Under the pieces are notes generated by a model that made no database searches, was not told the DNA's origin, and saw only the letters and a program-made list of their open reading frames with translations. This document shows positions 35,814 to 48,042 of a stretch of DNA of 64,000 nt, one piece after another (the first letter of the stretch is position 1; each line of letters begins with the position of its first letter). Origin of the DNA: Kudoa neothunni (Eukaryota > Cnidaria). The DNA lies in assembly GCA_964304625.1 (NCBI GenBank), contig OZ199839.1:2418001-2482000 (forward strand), written 5' to 3'. The translations under genes were made by a program, and so were the position numbers.

Positions 35814-38022
35814 ATGCTTGCACGTATGTTGAATAGTAGAAATAGAGAAGATACTATATCACCGCTTGTCGACTCGTCGACAACCACCAACAATCTCTGT
35901 TTACCAACCACTGCTACAACTTCCACTAGCAGTAACCCAACCACCAACAGTCTTATTCATCATTCATCAAATGATAATACCACAACCGATCAGGATCAGG
36001 ATCAAGACCAGGAACAGGATCAGGACCAAGATCAGCTAGATGATGAGGAAGATGGGGCGGATAACTTCTCACCGCCATCAAATCCAACATACAAAATTGA
36101 ATCCAACCCAATTTCGTCGTTTTCTCTATCCACTTGTGATATTGCCAGCTTTGGTAGTGATTTTTTGAGTGGTGGACAATTCTCCAACCTCTATCAATCC
36201 AACCAGTCCACAGATAAATCCGATCTAACATTGATGGATTCATCTGTCAAAATGGCAGCTTTGAAATTGAAACACCTGGAAGAATTGTTAATGAATCTCA
36301 CCAACTCCCAAATCAACCATCTTGAAGTCAATATCAATAACACTAATAATATTGGCGATGAAACTCAATTGGATTTGTTTCATCTCACAAAATCTATAGT
36401 TCAGAAAATGAACTCCGACTCACCCCATCTCACCAATCATGCTCTTTTCAATGTCGATAATGGTCATTCGTTTTTGGATCGTGATAATTCTATCAATCCA
36501 CTCCAAAATTACATTCCAAATAAGGCTGTCGAGAATTGTATGCAATCCCGAAATGTGGCACCGATTTTATGTGAATACGTTGCCGCAAAAAGTCTCTTGT
36601 CGAAAAAGTTGAAATCATCCCTGGCCAATGTAAACGCTCTCAGAAATGTCCTGTTGAAATTGGACTCTCCCAAAAATTGTATATCCATTCCTACCAATCA
36701 AAAAATGTTGTTTGGAAACAACTATTCTCGCTTGAAGAATTCTCCTCCTGTGAATGGTTCACCCCGCCAAACTCACCACCAACGGTTGTAGTGGTTCGTC
36801 GACTGTGAGCTCCAACTCCAACTTATCAAATGAACCGACAGAATCTGTCACAAATTTTCCAAATCGTTTAAGAATGTTTGATTGCAACAGAAAACATATT
36901 ATTATGACATCACTCCCTCACCAGTGTATCAGAATGTTTAACAAACAAGCACATGTCAACTCTAGAAAAGCAGCATTCCAAAAAAGGACTCATATTAACG
37001 ATATTCACATCTACAAATTGTTTGATCGAATCATTGAGGATGTGCCGAATGGTGTACCGTTCAAACCGATGCATCGTGCTCGAAAACGACGCTCATTTTC
37101 CCAACTTATTTGGATGGCTGATTTTAACGACTCCACTGTAAATAACACCAACACACAGCTTTCCAATCATAACAATTCCACAAATGGCGTTATTGGAATT
37201 GAATCGTCGTACAAAACCGAAGGCGCCACCCTTAGAGCCAGATCTTGTCGTCGTGACTACAGCTCACTTTTCGATTTGAGCTCCAATGATGATGATTATG
37301 TGGGTCGTGATGATCAACATATATTGGATGACTTCGATTCTGATTCTATATCTACTGCTAATGATGGTCGTCGTCTTTCTATGTCCAACTCTCATATCAG
37401 GCGTCTACATCATTCTTCCGCCGTCACACATGGTCCTCGCAAAAGCTATCTCTCCAGATTGGATAGCTCCCTCAATTTGAACCACCACAAATCTAATATT
37501 TCCTCCCATCTGCTGGATAACAACTCCAAAAATGGATCACTAAACAAACAACCCCAACCCAAAAGTGTCTATGATTATGTGATCCTTCCCGCCGAACTCA
37601 TGCCTGTTGTGCACATTGAACCAATTGTATATAAAGAGGTTGTCACTCCGATGTGGTACACGGTTGATGATAGTCGAATGGATTGGCTGAAAAATTGTCT
37701 CAAAAATAAACCAACTCAACCTACCACCACAAATCCATCCACCCCTACTACCAATACCAACAAAATCGATTCAGATACACTCACCGATGATGAACACTTC
37801 AATCAAATGCACATCCAGTATGAGAACGCTGAAAAAGAAAGACTCCTCGAGAAAGCTCGTCAAGAGAGTAACTCTTCCGACCCCAGTGTGACCGCTGTTG
37901 AGACGTCTGTACCAGCTTCAATAACAACCACCCCTACCGATATTGTTTCGTGTAACCTTTCGAAAAAAGTTGTAAGGTCTAGTAATGGCCGTTTTACCAA
38001 ACTGTCCACTGGAGAAAATTAA
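35814..38022 (+). CDS. KANSL1: KAT8 regulatory NSL complex subunit 1 homologue
   Basis: KANSL1 is the scaffold of the NSL histone acetyltransferase complex; its C-terminal PEHE domain binds and activates the MOF/KAT8 enzyme. The C-terminal PEHE region is clear (about 37570-37860): YDYVILPAELMPVVHIEPIV, YKEVVTPMWYTVDDSRMDW, then after an Asn/Thr/Pro-rich insert DDEHFNQMHIQYENAEKERL. The basic block before it (KPMHRARKRRSFSQLIWMAD) fits the family. The N-terminal half (35814-36791) is Ser/Thr/Asn-rich with an Asp/Gln repeat (DQDQDQEQDQDQDQ) and a leucine-rich helix (MAALKLKHLEELLMNL). The two halves lie in frames offset by one base; reading CCC instead of CCCC at 36761-36764 joins them as NGSPAKLTTNGCSGS. 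No intron is needed otherwise. Total about 730 aa. The open frame has no other intron, unlike its neighbours. Confidence 0.85.
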
Positions 38023-38446
38023 TCCACCCCACTTTGTGTAAATTTGAAAACACTGATGATCTCCTGGCAATCAGTGATAGTCTATCTATGGACTATTTTC
38101 TCGCTCACCATAGATGACCGATCATCTTCCTTAGCTGTTAGGATACCCACAAATATGTTTCTTTTTATACATGTCTTGATTTTTATTGGTCGTTTTTTGC
38201 TGTTTCGCGATTATTCATTCTAATTGGTCATATTATTAAATGTCGTGCGATGAGTTATTAATTGTTACATGTATTCTGTTGTTTTTGTGTATTATAGTGA
38301 AAACTATAAGTGTGTTGTTTAGTGATAAAGTTATTATTTAACGTTTGAGTCGGGATATTTATTATGTAATTAAAAAAATAGATCGATATTTAACTTTAAT
38401 TAATGACAGAGGTAGGTTATTGGCACGGTATAATTTAGTATTTAAC
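38023..38446. other. 3' flank of KANSL1, no gene
   Basis: Includes the likely 3' UTR. The stretch GATGATCTCC...GACCGATCATCTTCC near 38055-38130 can fold back, but I cannot show that it is functional. Confidence 0.35.
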
Positions 38447-38613
38447 CAGCGCTTCCCAACTAAAACTGGACTCGCATCCCCATTTTTTGACAAAACGAAA
38501 TTCGCACCTCTTTCTTTGCATACGGTAAGGTGTAACTGATTTAAAATTTATCAAAAATTATTTTCAATTTTGATGAGGTCTCGCACCACCTGAGACCCAA
38601 CGTTTGCAGAAAC
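38447..38613. mobile_element. possible hAT MITE
   Basis: Starts CAGCGCTTCCCAACT and ends AGAAACCCCTG, the shape of short hAT elements (CAG...CTG ends). The inside contains mutually complementary GGTGTGAG/CTCGCACC-type words. The 8-bp flanks do not match, so it is old or mis-bounded. Confidence 0.4.
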
Positions 38614-38629
38614 CCCTGTCCTAATCGGA

Positions 38630-38840
38630 ATGTACGCTTGTGCACTGGAAGTTTTTAATCTCACAATCTCTTACTTACAAGCTTTTTACAGATTTAATTT
38701 TTTAGAGTCCGCTACATTTAAATATTATTAGACTCTAAGAGCGAATCGGTGGGTCATAAATAATTATACATAGCCAAACTAATGTTACTTGAATATCTTT
38801 AACCGTTCCAATAGCCACTTTCTTAATTGAATTATAAGAT
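38630..38840 (+). repeat. dispersed repeat, copy 2 of 3
   Basis: GTACGCTTGTGCACTGG at the start, TTTTTTAGAGTCCGCTACA in the middle and CCAATAGCCACTTTCTT at the end align with the copies at 31297 and 57128. Confidence 0.55.
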
Positions 38841-40722
38841 TTATGAAATTACTCGAGATATAATAATAAATATTAGCTGTTAAATTAATTGTTAAAAATT
38901 TCAAAAAAATTAGGATGGGTGAAATGATACGACTGACCTTAATGACGCGAATAAAATTATATTCTATTTGTAACGTGAAAATAGGATTAATTTTTACACA
39001 TTTTTAAGTTATGGTTTAACAAAAAAAATGGGAATATTTTCTAAAAAAAGATTTCTTTGATTTGGATAGCCTTCGTTTTGATTAGATTTTATTATTTCTG
39101 CTTTATATACGCGAAACCATGGATCAAGAATGATCGTTGCGCACGTGTAAAATGCCACCTAGGATTAAATCGATTCGTGAATTGTTATTTAAAATGCAAG
39201 TATCGAGACCACTCGAGAATTGAAATCAGGAGACCGAGAGGATCATACGAATTTTTTGAGGGTTAGTTAAAACGTTGTACGCCCACATCCACTCACTACA
39301 GAGAAATAGGCTTTGGGTAATGATTTTAATCTCCCATTTGATTCTACGAAATACATAAGTCACTCGATTTGAAGATGTAACTTTAAATTTAGAATAATAG
39401 AAACATATTTTAAAACATTATAATCTGTCTTTTCTTTTAAAACGGAATAAAAAACTTATCTATCTGGTACATGCGTGCTCGTGTTATGCGTCGTTAATTC
39501 ATGGATTCTGCGTAGTAATTTTGATTTCCCTTTTAATGATGCAAAATAAATAAGTCACCGTATGTAAAATTTTGTGAAAAATGTCCGGCTACGCCTGGAA
39601 TCCAAACTATGCTACATTGAAAAATCTCTTAACGCCTTTTCAAAAATACACTAATCCTCTATATTAAACCAGCGAAGTATGTATAGATTCCACAAATTGT
39701 ATAATAGAAAACTTAAAATACAATAGTTATTTGTTGGAAAATATACATACAATTTGATTGGTCAAACTTTTTACATTTAATAAGCAAAATACTGATATAG
39801 GCAGATGCTTATTGCACCTGTTTAATTTGTAAAACTTACCTTATCGAAAGATAAATACTAAAAAATTAACTGATGAACAATTTTTTTACAATTTATGATT
39901 CTAACAAATTCAAAAACTTGGTCATATTGTTATTATAGGAATCTAATGATATAATTATAACGATAAAATTATTATAACTTTTGCTGTAAATTAAATAATT
40001 CAACAAAAAAAACTTATAAACTAAAATATCTATTGATTAATTTTACTTTGGTTTTAAAAATTTCGTAGTTGACATTTAGTTATTGAAAAAGAGCCTAATT
40101 TATAATAGGACGCGTATAGTTTGTTAAATGATTGAGTCATGTTGAAAACAGGAAATAGGAAATGTTATGAAATTTTTATAAAAAATAAACTTTACTTAAA
40201 GGTTAATATATAAACCATAAAGTGTGTTTTCATTGGTTTTTGTAAATTTGACAAAGATTTCACTTGCGCTGAAGATTTTATATTCGGGATTTAGTATCAA
40301 AATTAAAAATTATCATAATTTCCTGAATTCTTGCCACCGCTATACTTTTATTATGAATTATCACGAGAAAACGTTGCAAAAAGGGGATGTTTTTTTAGAT
40401 GCCTAATCCTACTCTGTTACCTCTCCTAGAACTCGTCTCTTCCGATATGAATAAATATTCATTTATCTAAATTTACGTAAATATAAAATTTAAAATATAG
40501 TTATAAAATATGTAATTAAAATATCTACTATGAACAAGGTACAGCTATAGTTAACTAAATCCTAGGCATTATTTAATATTAATATTTTATTCTGGACTAG
40601 CGCTATCAAAAAGATCACTCAAACAAATGTTTAGTTTAAATCGTTTATTAATACATTCATAAAAATGTTTAACACATGATATTGCTTTAACACTCTAAGG
40701 TTAAGGTACACAACAATGACTA
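38841..40722. other. no gene; degenerate repeat pieces
   Basis: No supported gene. 39470-39590 carries CATGCGTGCTCGTG and CTGCGTAGTAATTTTGATTTCC, which match the right end of MITE copy B, so a decayed fourth copy is likely. A second related piece lies at 39310-39370. Confidence 0.4.
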
Positions 40723-41466
40723 CACTCCAAAGAACTTGGGGTCTTTTGGACCCCAAGTTTTTATTTTACGGTAGTTAATAAAAAAATATTTCAAAATACC
40801 ATACAAACATTAAGAAATTTCTAATCACAGAATTTCGAGAAAAATGTGATTCATTGAACCGGTTAATTCTACAAAATTCTATTCGGTAGGCTTATATAAC
40901 GTTTCGTCAATTTTCGTGTAAATAAATCAACAATCTTTCATACTATAGAGAGAGAAATAAACATAAAGGAAACAAAAAATTTTTGAATATTGCAACTAAT
41001 AGATTTGTATTTTGAACACTGATTATACTTACTCGAATAATGAAATCGACCAAAATATCGTCACCACTAATGTAATGACTAATGAATCGAATAGTTTTTA
41101 TTTATCATTTTGGCGAGTAAACATTTGCAGAATACTTTCTTAAAGTTTGATTCCATTATTTCGATTTCTTAGGAACAATATGAATCGGGTGTTTTAGTTA
41201 CATTCTGGTCCTTTGATTGTTAACAAGTAATGGTTAGTAGAAACATAATAAACATTAGATTGCTTAATTTTAAACGTCCAAGATTGATTAAAAACCTAAG
41301 AATTAACATTCTAAACATGCAACATCTATCACTCTTTATATTATCGTTCAGTGAGCTTCTACAAAGTATTATATTAACTTGTCCAATGAATCATCTTTTT
41401 CTCATTTTTTTGTTAACTATCGTAAAATAAAAACCTGGATCCAAAAACCCCAAGTTCGCTGGAGTG
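40723..41466. mobile_element. 744-bp MITE with palindromic ends and TA flanks
   Basis: The left end is CACTCCAAAGAACTTGGGGT and the right end its near complement CCCCAAGTTCGCTGGAGTG. Both are flanked by TA (40721-40722 and 41467-41468), so a Tc1/mariner-type target. The left end is itself a hairpin (CTTGGGGTC and GACCCCAAG separated by five bases, 40736-40758). The 66-codon frame inside shows no transposase motif. Confidence 0.65.
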
Positions 41467-41544
41467 TAATTTTTTATTTCAATATGAAATTTTGTTAATT
41501 TTTTTTTAAAGTTTAATAAGTAACATAACCAATTTAATACTACT

Positions 41545-41579
41545 TTGGGTTCCAAAAGACCCCAAGTTCGTTAGAGGGT
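41545..41579. repeat. third, separate copy of the CTTGGGGTC end
   Basis: GGTTCCAAAAGACCCCAAGT followed by TCGTTAGAGGG, lying 80 bases outside the 744-bp MITE in the same orientation as its right end. It suggests a nested or tandem insertion of the same family. Confidence 0.55.
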
Positions 41580-43469
41580 TACTGAAATATTTATATGCAG
41601 AAAAATCACACATCCGGATTACGTCGAGTATTCTTAGATAATAAATGTTTTATTTTAAAGCGGCGGTTTAAAAGATCAATATTGTAAACTACTTATGACT
41701 TTTATCATTTTATCAACAATTTAATAGGGATGAACCATTTTTTCCTAGTGGTTTTAAGAATCTCCTCTAAAATAAATAAGTCGAATCTCGGGCGAAGCTG
41801 GTTATCTCGTGATATTATTAAGTATTTTGATTAAACTTATCACGGTCGTAAAAATGATATTTTATAAAATTATGAGTTTAATTTTTTCATCAGCGATCTA
41901 AACGAGGGATTAATTTATTCGTTTAATGCTTCAAGATGTTCGTCTATAAAAAATAAGCCCAGTTGAAGTCATGTTTTCGCGCTAATGTATATGGCGTTCT
42001 AGTTTAAATTTTTACATGCCAACAGACAACGTTTAATAAATATATTTTAAAAAGATCAATACAGTATTTCAAATTTATTTCTTCAAGTTTACTTGCCCTG
42101 TTTGATCGCGTCACTCAATCATAATAATCGACAATAATAATTATGAAATAAATTTTAAAAAGCCTTTTTCTTAAAACATAACTATATTTTTCCAAAAAAT
42201 AAATCAACTAGAATTCAATAAAATTACTAAAGGATAAAATTTAAAAGTAACGCCGCGGTTAAATACTCATACATTCATAAAAACTGATTTTTCATATACA
42301 ATCTAGTTTTTATATTTTGGTAATATAGGTTAGGTAAAATTAAGAATTAAATTTAAGTTAAAAAAGTGCGTTTTACAATAATTCACACGCTCCAATGTAG
42401 ATTAGTGTGTGTTCCGACTACGCACGAGTTTCAAATTATTGTTCGCAAGAATTATTTCCTGATAATTATAAAACGGAACGCACAAACTTGGGCACTCAAT
42501 GAATTTTTTTGTGGTCCGCGATGAACCCTAATTAAGTTCAGATTAATAGTATGTTTCTAAATGAAATGAAAAAAAATTCGATTATTTAATTGCAATTGAT
42601 TTATCTAGTTATTGAATATTTCGAGAATATCTAACGAAGTTATTAAAAAAATTTATTTGAGTTTTTTATTATATGCGAACCATTAAGAACGAAACATCAA
42701 AACACTCTAAGTAGGCCAAAAGATTTATTGCTATTAACCACTTCACTATGTGATATAGAAAAAACGTTTATTTTATTCGAAGTTCGTGTAACAATATTAA
42801 TTATTTCTCCTTAAGTGTGTATGGAGGAGAATAAAATCATACAGACATTTGGTGGATTTACGATTTAAAAATTCGCTTGACAATGCTGGTCCGAATTTTT
42901 AGTTTAGTTAAAATAAGATTAATAATTAAAGTACGTTTATAAACTATGTGAATTAAAAAAGTATATACATTGTGTGTAAAAATCAGAGTCTCTATAAGAA
43001 AAAAAATGAAACGTAAAATAAACTTTGACAAAAATGATAAACATCGTTTAGAGCCAATAATGAGCACATATTAAGTTAAGGGGAAATTTATACTGCACTT
43101 CACATATATCCACGCAACTATTTTTCACACCCAAAATATAGCTCATCTTTAATTTAGGTTATTTCTATTCTATTACTAAGCTAAAATGATTGAAATTCGA
43201 AAAACAAAAGTAGATGATGAAACTCTAAAATTTAATGACGCCTAGACAGAAAAATATTTATTTTTTTTCAACAGGGACGAAGATTATTTGTTTGCTATGT
43301 CATTAGTTATTCAATTTAAAGCATTTAGTAAACTTATTAATTATGAATTATTTTGAATATGATGTTTCGATATTAGAAAATTTATCAAAAATGTGAGTTA
43401 TAACTTTAGTTTTAAATTTTCTGGCGTGAATGTTTTAGAAGGTTAAAGGACCCAAAAGTTTGTATACCA
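41580..43469. other. no gene seen
   Basis: AT-rich. TCTCGGGCGAAGCTGG at about 41787-41802 resembles a common repeat-edge word but is isolated. Confidence 0.45.
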
Positions 43470-43750
43470 CTGTTATAAAGCCTGTGACATCTGAAATACA
43501 CCTATCTCCGCATCGTTTTCGTCACCAATATTTTTACGATTCTAATTAATAAAATAAATAAATAAATATGACGTGCAAAAAATCAGCTCCAAGAAATAAC
43601 TTCAAAATATTCGCCAATCCCACTTCGAACGCCATCGTCCCCACATGTAATCTCCCTTATGTTTGCAAAAACTTGCCAATTTCATTATTTGTTACATATT
43701 TTAACTAACTTATTAGTTATATCCAATCACTTAAATTATTTTTTACATAA
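43470..43750 (+). repeat. left inverted arm of the Merlin element
   Basis: Pairs with 45195-45470 at roughly 80 percent by eye, with a few small indels. Confidence 0.8.
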
Positions 43751-45194
43751 TCTTTTGACCATCAAACGAGTTTAAATGTTCTATATAATGGTGTTTTATT
43801 TTACAGACTGAGCAAATAAATCTGTTCATACCCAATTGATGAAATATAAATTTGATTGTTATTTTTATGTTAAAACAAGATGTTTAATTTATAAATTTTG
43901 TTGGTAAATATTTATTCATTGGTTAAAATCAACCATGCAAAATTAAAATATTGTTTTATTTTTAAGATTGACGTTTTAATGTGTCCATTATCTTCTACAA
44001 AAATTATAAACTATTATTTTTGTCATAAATAAAATACAGTAGTCATCAAAATATAAAATAGACGGTTATTAAAAATCTTGTAGATAAATCCAATCAAGAT
44101 GCTCGTACATTTTTAAATCATTTTCTAAACTACTGTCATTTAGTAAGTGTAAAAAATCTAAAACGCTAAAAAACATTTTGAAATATTATTTAATAACTTA
44201 TTTTATGTGATTAATTTTCATCAAATTATCTTCTGATATATTTTCTAAGTAGACATGAACATTTGCTTATTTTGCTATACGAATTATTTATTTTAACTAA
44301 ATTTAGAAAACGTTATGTTTAAAAAATTAATATGTTTAATGAATTCGTAAATAACGAATATAATGTTGTTGGAATAGTACTTTCACATGTATGTTAATCT
44401 CGATTAGTTTTAATATAGAAAAATAGACTAAAATGTACATATTTTCAAAGATAGCTTTGTAATAATCTAACTAAACTAAAGACAATTACTGATAAAGTGT
44501 TGTTGACAAGATTTATTTCTTGACACATGATAAACCAGCACCATTCTTAAATCAAGTATTCCTTAGGACATAAGAATGATACATCCGTTCTGTAAGTACC
44601 TTATTGAGTGGTCGATCTTAACATCATCATACCCAAGCTCACCTATATCATTATAGGTTGGCCATTCGTCACTGGATATGATTGACCCTGTTGAATTTCT
44701 CTATTGATAATAGTATAGGCAAAATTTATTTATTTTTCGATGGGTGATTGGAAACCTTATCATTTTTGTTGGAAGATGAATGGATTAATTCACGCACCAA
44801 AGATAAAATATTTTAAAAATTTTGATGTTAAATTTGAGACGGACCACCTATAAGAAAGTTTGATAGAAATGTTTCATATTTGAGGTAAATTTTTACTTTC
44901 TACTTAAATATGTGAAAGCATGATTCACATTATTTCTCTCATGCACAGACTGTTTAGATATCGGTCTGATAACATTTCTGTTCCGATTTCTCAGGATCAA
45001 ACAATTGATATTTCTACAATTTTTGCAGCTGTTTTGAACTCTATGTATTAACCTTTATAAAAAATGTATAAAAAAATATTTCATAATCAATAACGAACAA
45101 ACAAAGTTATTATTGCTTTTAAACTTAGAAATTACAATTCGGAATAGCATATGATAAACTAAACGAGTAAATAGTTAATCCTGTTTATTTGTTG

Positions 45195-45470
45195 ATGTAA
45201 AAAAATAATTAAAATGATTTGGTATAACTTATATGTTAAAATATGTAACTAATAATGAAATTGGTAAGTTTTTACAAACATAAAAAAGATTACACATGGG
45301 GACGATGACTCTCGATGTAGGATTTAACTAAAATTTAGAAGTTATTTCTTGGAGCTGAATTTGTACACGCCATATTCAATTATTTTATTAATTAGAATCG
45401 TAAAAATATTGGCGACAAAAACGATGAGGAAATGGGTGTTTTTCAGATGTCACAGACTTATCATAATCCA
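45195..45470 (-). repeat. right inverted arm of the Merlin element
   Basis: Complement of 43470-43750. It ends about 220 bases before the HAUS4 start codon, so the element sits in the HAUS4 upstream region. Confidence 0.8.
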
Positions 45471-45688
45471 ATTCCACTTTCGAGAATATATTTAAATTCA
45501 AAAAATAAACGGATATGGATATGCGGATTTTTAGGTGTCGACGAACTTACAAAAAGATGTGTTTTTGAACGACGGGTAATCACAACAACGCGCGCGCAAA
45601 AACATAAAAATGACTGAAAGTTTTATATTCGATATTTGTCACTTATTTGACCTCACATTAATTAGGTAAGGATACAATATTAGAATTG

Positions 45689-46847
45689 ATGAAATCCACA
45701 AGTGGAGTTAGCGGTGGATTCCGGGAGGTAATCGACCTTCTGGAAAAGAATCACATAGATGAAAATGGGACACCTAAGTCTATTTCCGACAAACTATCAG
45801 ATGTACTAATGTTGCATAAATTTATATACGTAGGATTTAGAATATTTCAATGCTGTCGGAAAGCAAGACCGAATATCAATGCAGTTTGACGTTGGTTCAA
45901 CTAATTCAACAAATCAATCTCCTTTTTTTATCCAATTCAAACATTAACACCACGCACAATAACAAATATCAAAAGTAATACAACACGAAGGTGTGACATT
46001 AAATGTGTGTAGTTTTTGGATTATCTAAATCAACAAATTCGAAGGCATGATTCGGACATCCAAAATCCAATCGAATTGTCAAGCTCCGAGCATGAGGTGA
46101 TTAGGTTTTAGGTTGAAATAGTAGCCACTAGTATTTAGGAATTTGAAGAATGGATAACAACACTTGTGGCTGCTAACATCGAGACAATTTTAAAGAACCT
46201 TTGTGATATCAATGGAATTAAAAATTCTCTCCGTGACAACAAGACCGAAGGTGCTTTCTCAGATTATATACTCTATGTAAACTATTATAGATGATAGTAA
46301 GAATCATCGCGAATTTGCCCCACCATTGAGTGATCAAAAAAGACTTAATTTGGAAAAAATTGCAGATACACTTTGGACACATGTCAATTCCACCAATAAT
46401 CAAATTTGTGAGAATAAATCCAAACTTGACGAACTTCAAGAGTCCAATTATTCAATTAGAACTCGTTTGAAAAACTCATTGTCTCATGTGGTAACACAGA
46501 CCACACCCATTCTTGACGCCTTGTCAAAAAGTGATTCCTTCTATAAAAATATTCATCTGCACATTGAACACATGGAGACAAAAGTTGAGTATCTACAACT
46601 TAAAATGGAGCTCACCAAACAAGAACTCTACAACAACACCTACGATGAAGAGAACCTAAAAGCGCTTAACAATGTCAAAAGTCAACTGGAAAGAAAATTG
46701 TATGTGGCAAAAAATAAACTAGCTCATTACAAACGCTCGTTAGACACATACAACAACCTTGGAGCCGATTTCAAAACTATATGTGACAAATATACCGCTC
46801 TACAGAAACAATATGACAACAAAAAATGGGCTCTTGATTCGTTATAA
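45689..46847 (+). CDS. HAUS4: HAUS augmin-like complex subunit 4
   Basis: HAUS4 belongs to augmin, which recruits gamma-tubulin to spindle microtubules. Five exons: 45689-45802, 45841-45974, 46013-46096, 46139-46250 and 46291-46847, separated by introns of 38, 38, 42 and 40 nt. The last exon is a coiled coil ending YKRSLDTYNNLGADFKTI, then YTALQKQYDNKKWALDSL; the human protein ends with the same layout (LNTYEVLGEEF..., ENKRWALQEF). MKLELTKQ-like and NNTYDEENLKALNNVKSQLE segments also align. Earlier exons give FREVIDLLEKNHIDENG, QCSLTLVQLIQQINLLFLS and EFEEWITTLVAANIETI. About 333 aa against about 360 in human. The exon 2 to exon 3 phases disagree by one base next to a T5 run. The N-terminus may have one more exon. 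Confidence 0.82.
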
Positions 46848-47290
46848 AAATGATGATAGATTAATTTATAAATATTGATACAATTGTTTTTTTTCTGCAT
46901 ACTCTTCTTTTTGATACATTTAATGAAAAGTTTAAAGCTAAAACATTGTCCATTTGAGTGTTATATGCATTTATTTTCCAAATTCATTCGCATCCGTGTA
47001 CTCCAATTAATCTCTCAGGGACACATCTAGCTTGGACTGTGACTGTACGGAGGTCTTATAAGTAGGGCGTGCAATTTTAAACGCTTTTATGCATAAAGGA
47101 GATTATACACTGATCTGCCTAAAAATCTCTGTGCTCCCAAAACACAAAGCAACTTTACATGTAATATAATAAAATTATATTTTAATATAATTATAGTAGG
47201 ATAGAGATTTTTTCTCTCGAAAAGATGTTCTCTTATCCGAAAGATCATACCTGGTCTCCGAAAAATTTAAATTGCCATTGAAGACAACTA
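46848..47290. other. 3' flank of HAUS4, no gene
   Basis: AT-rich, containing the likely HAUS4 3' UTR. Nothing else supported. Confidence 0.5.
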
Positions 47291-47662
47291 CAGTAGGTAA
47301 CCGATTTTCCGTAACTTCAGCGCGCAATAAAAATAAACCTATTTTAAAAAAATTAATTTCATTTATACAATCACCTATTTTTATTGAAACAATATGTTAT
47401 TTCTAATTTTATTTTTAAATGTGTACGTCGTAATTTTATGATGTTAACCCCATTATTTCGTCCAGATAATCAATTCCGTCTCTGTCTTATATTTCTCCTG
47501 CATGTTTAAACATTTAAATGAATCTTTTGATGATATAAATTCTACCACTTGTTCATCTTCAGTTTCAAAATTAAAAGATTCAGTAAACAAAGAAGTAAGC
47601 TCGTCAATGTGTTTTGATGTAGGCCTAATGAATTCCTCTTGAATAACCTCGGAATTTCCAGC
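47291..47662 (-). mobile_element. Tigger-like transposon end fragment
   Basis: CAGTAGGTAACCGATTTTCC begins at 47291 just after a TA, a Tigger-type end similar to that of the 490-bp MITE at 9789. On the minus strand at 47662-47453 an acidic frame (NSEVIQEEFIRPTSKHIDEL, then ETEDEQVVEFISS) resembles the C-terminal acidic region of Tigger proteins. The other end was not found. Confidence 0.4.
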
Positions 47663-48042
47663 TTAGAATACTTTATTTGCTAAAATTAACGTTTGATGAA
47701 CGCTCGCACTTGTTGGTTGCAGGAAACTCATATTTTCTGAAGCAGTTAAATACAATATCCTTTGAAACACCGTCCCATGGTTTTTTCGATTAGGAATAAT
47801 GTTTATAGCGAATAAATAATAAATATACGAGTTATTAAAAAATGCTAAGGTATCGAACCGGAATGGATCAAAGACACACGAAATACCCTCTAACACACAA
47901 ACACAAACACGCACACATACATATACAATAAGCACAATGACTATTGTTTTAGAGACAATGCCAGATATTTTGGAAAAATTACAAAAATTAATTTATAGCT
48001 ACCTTCTGGTAATGAAAAATGTAATCAATTGTAGAATTCGAG

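Larger units (their letters stand above)
43470..45470 (-). mobile_element. Merlin (IS1595-type) transposon with long inverted arms
   Basis: Two arms of about 275 bases, 43470-43750 and 45195-45470, are near complements along their length; shared words include TGTGACATCTGAAA, CCAATATTTTTACGATTCTA, TCAGCTCCAAGAAATAAC and CATCGTCCCCA. Between them, on the minus strand at 44700-44563, the frame reads NSTGSIISSDEWPTYNDIGE then LGYDDVKIDHSIRYL, the IS1595/Merlin DDE signature (family: PGSxIxSDEWxxYxxLxxLGYxHxxVNHS). Upstream parts of the transposase are lost or frame-broken. Total about 2.0 kb. Merlin elements may have inverted repeats up to several hundred bases, so this fits the superfamily. Confidence 0.75.

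Noticed and set aside
36741-36791. A 42-nt GT-AG intron in KANSL1 (36750-36791)
   Set aside because: Its length is a multiple of three, so removal leads to a stop after 13 codons rather than to the PEHE frame.
47820-47870. Possible tRNA (GGTTCGATACC B-box-like word on the minus strand)
   Set aside because: No A box at a suitable distance and no cloverleaf could be drawn.
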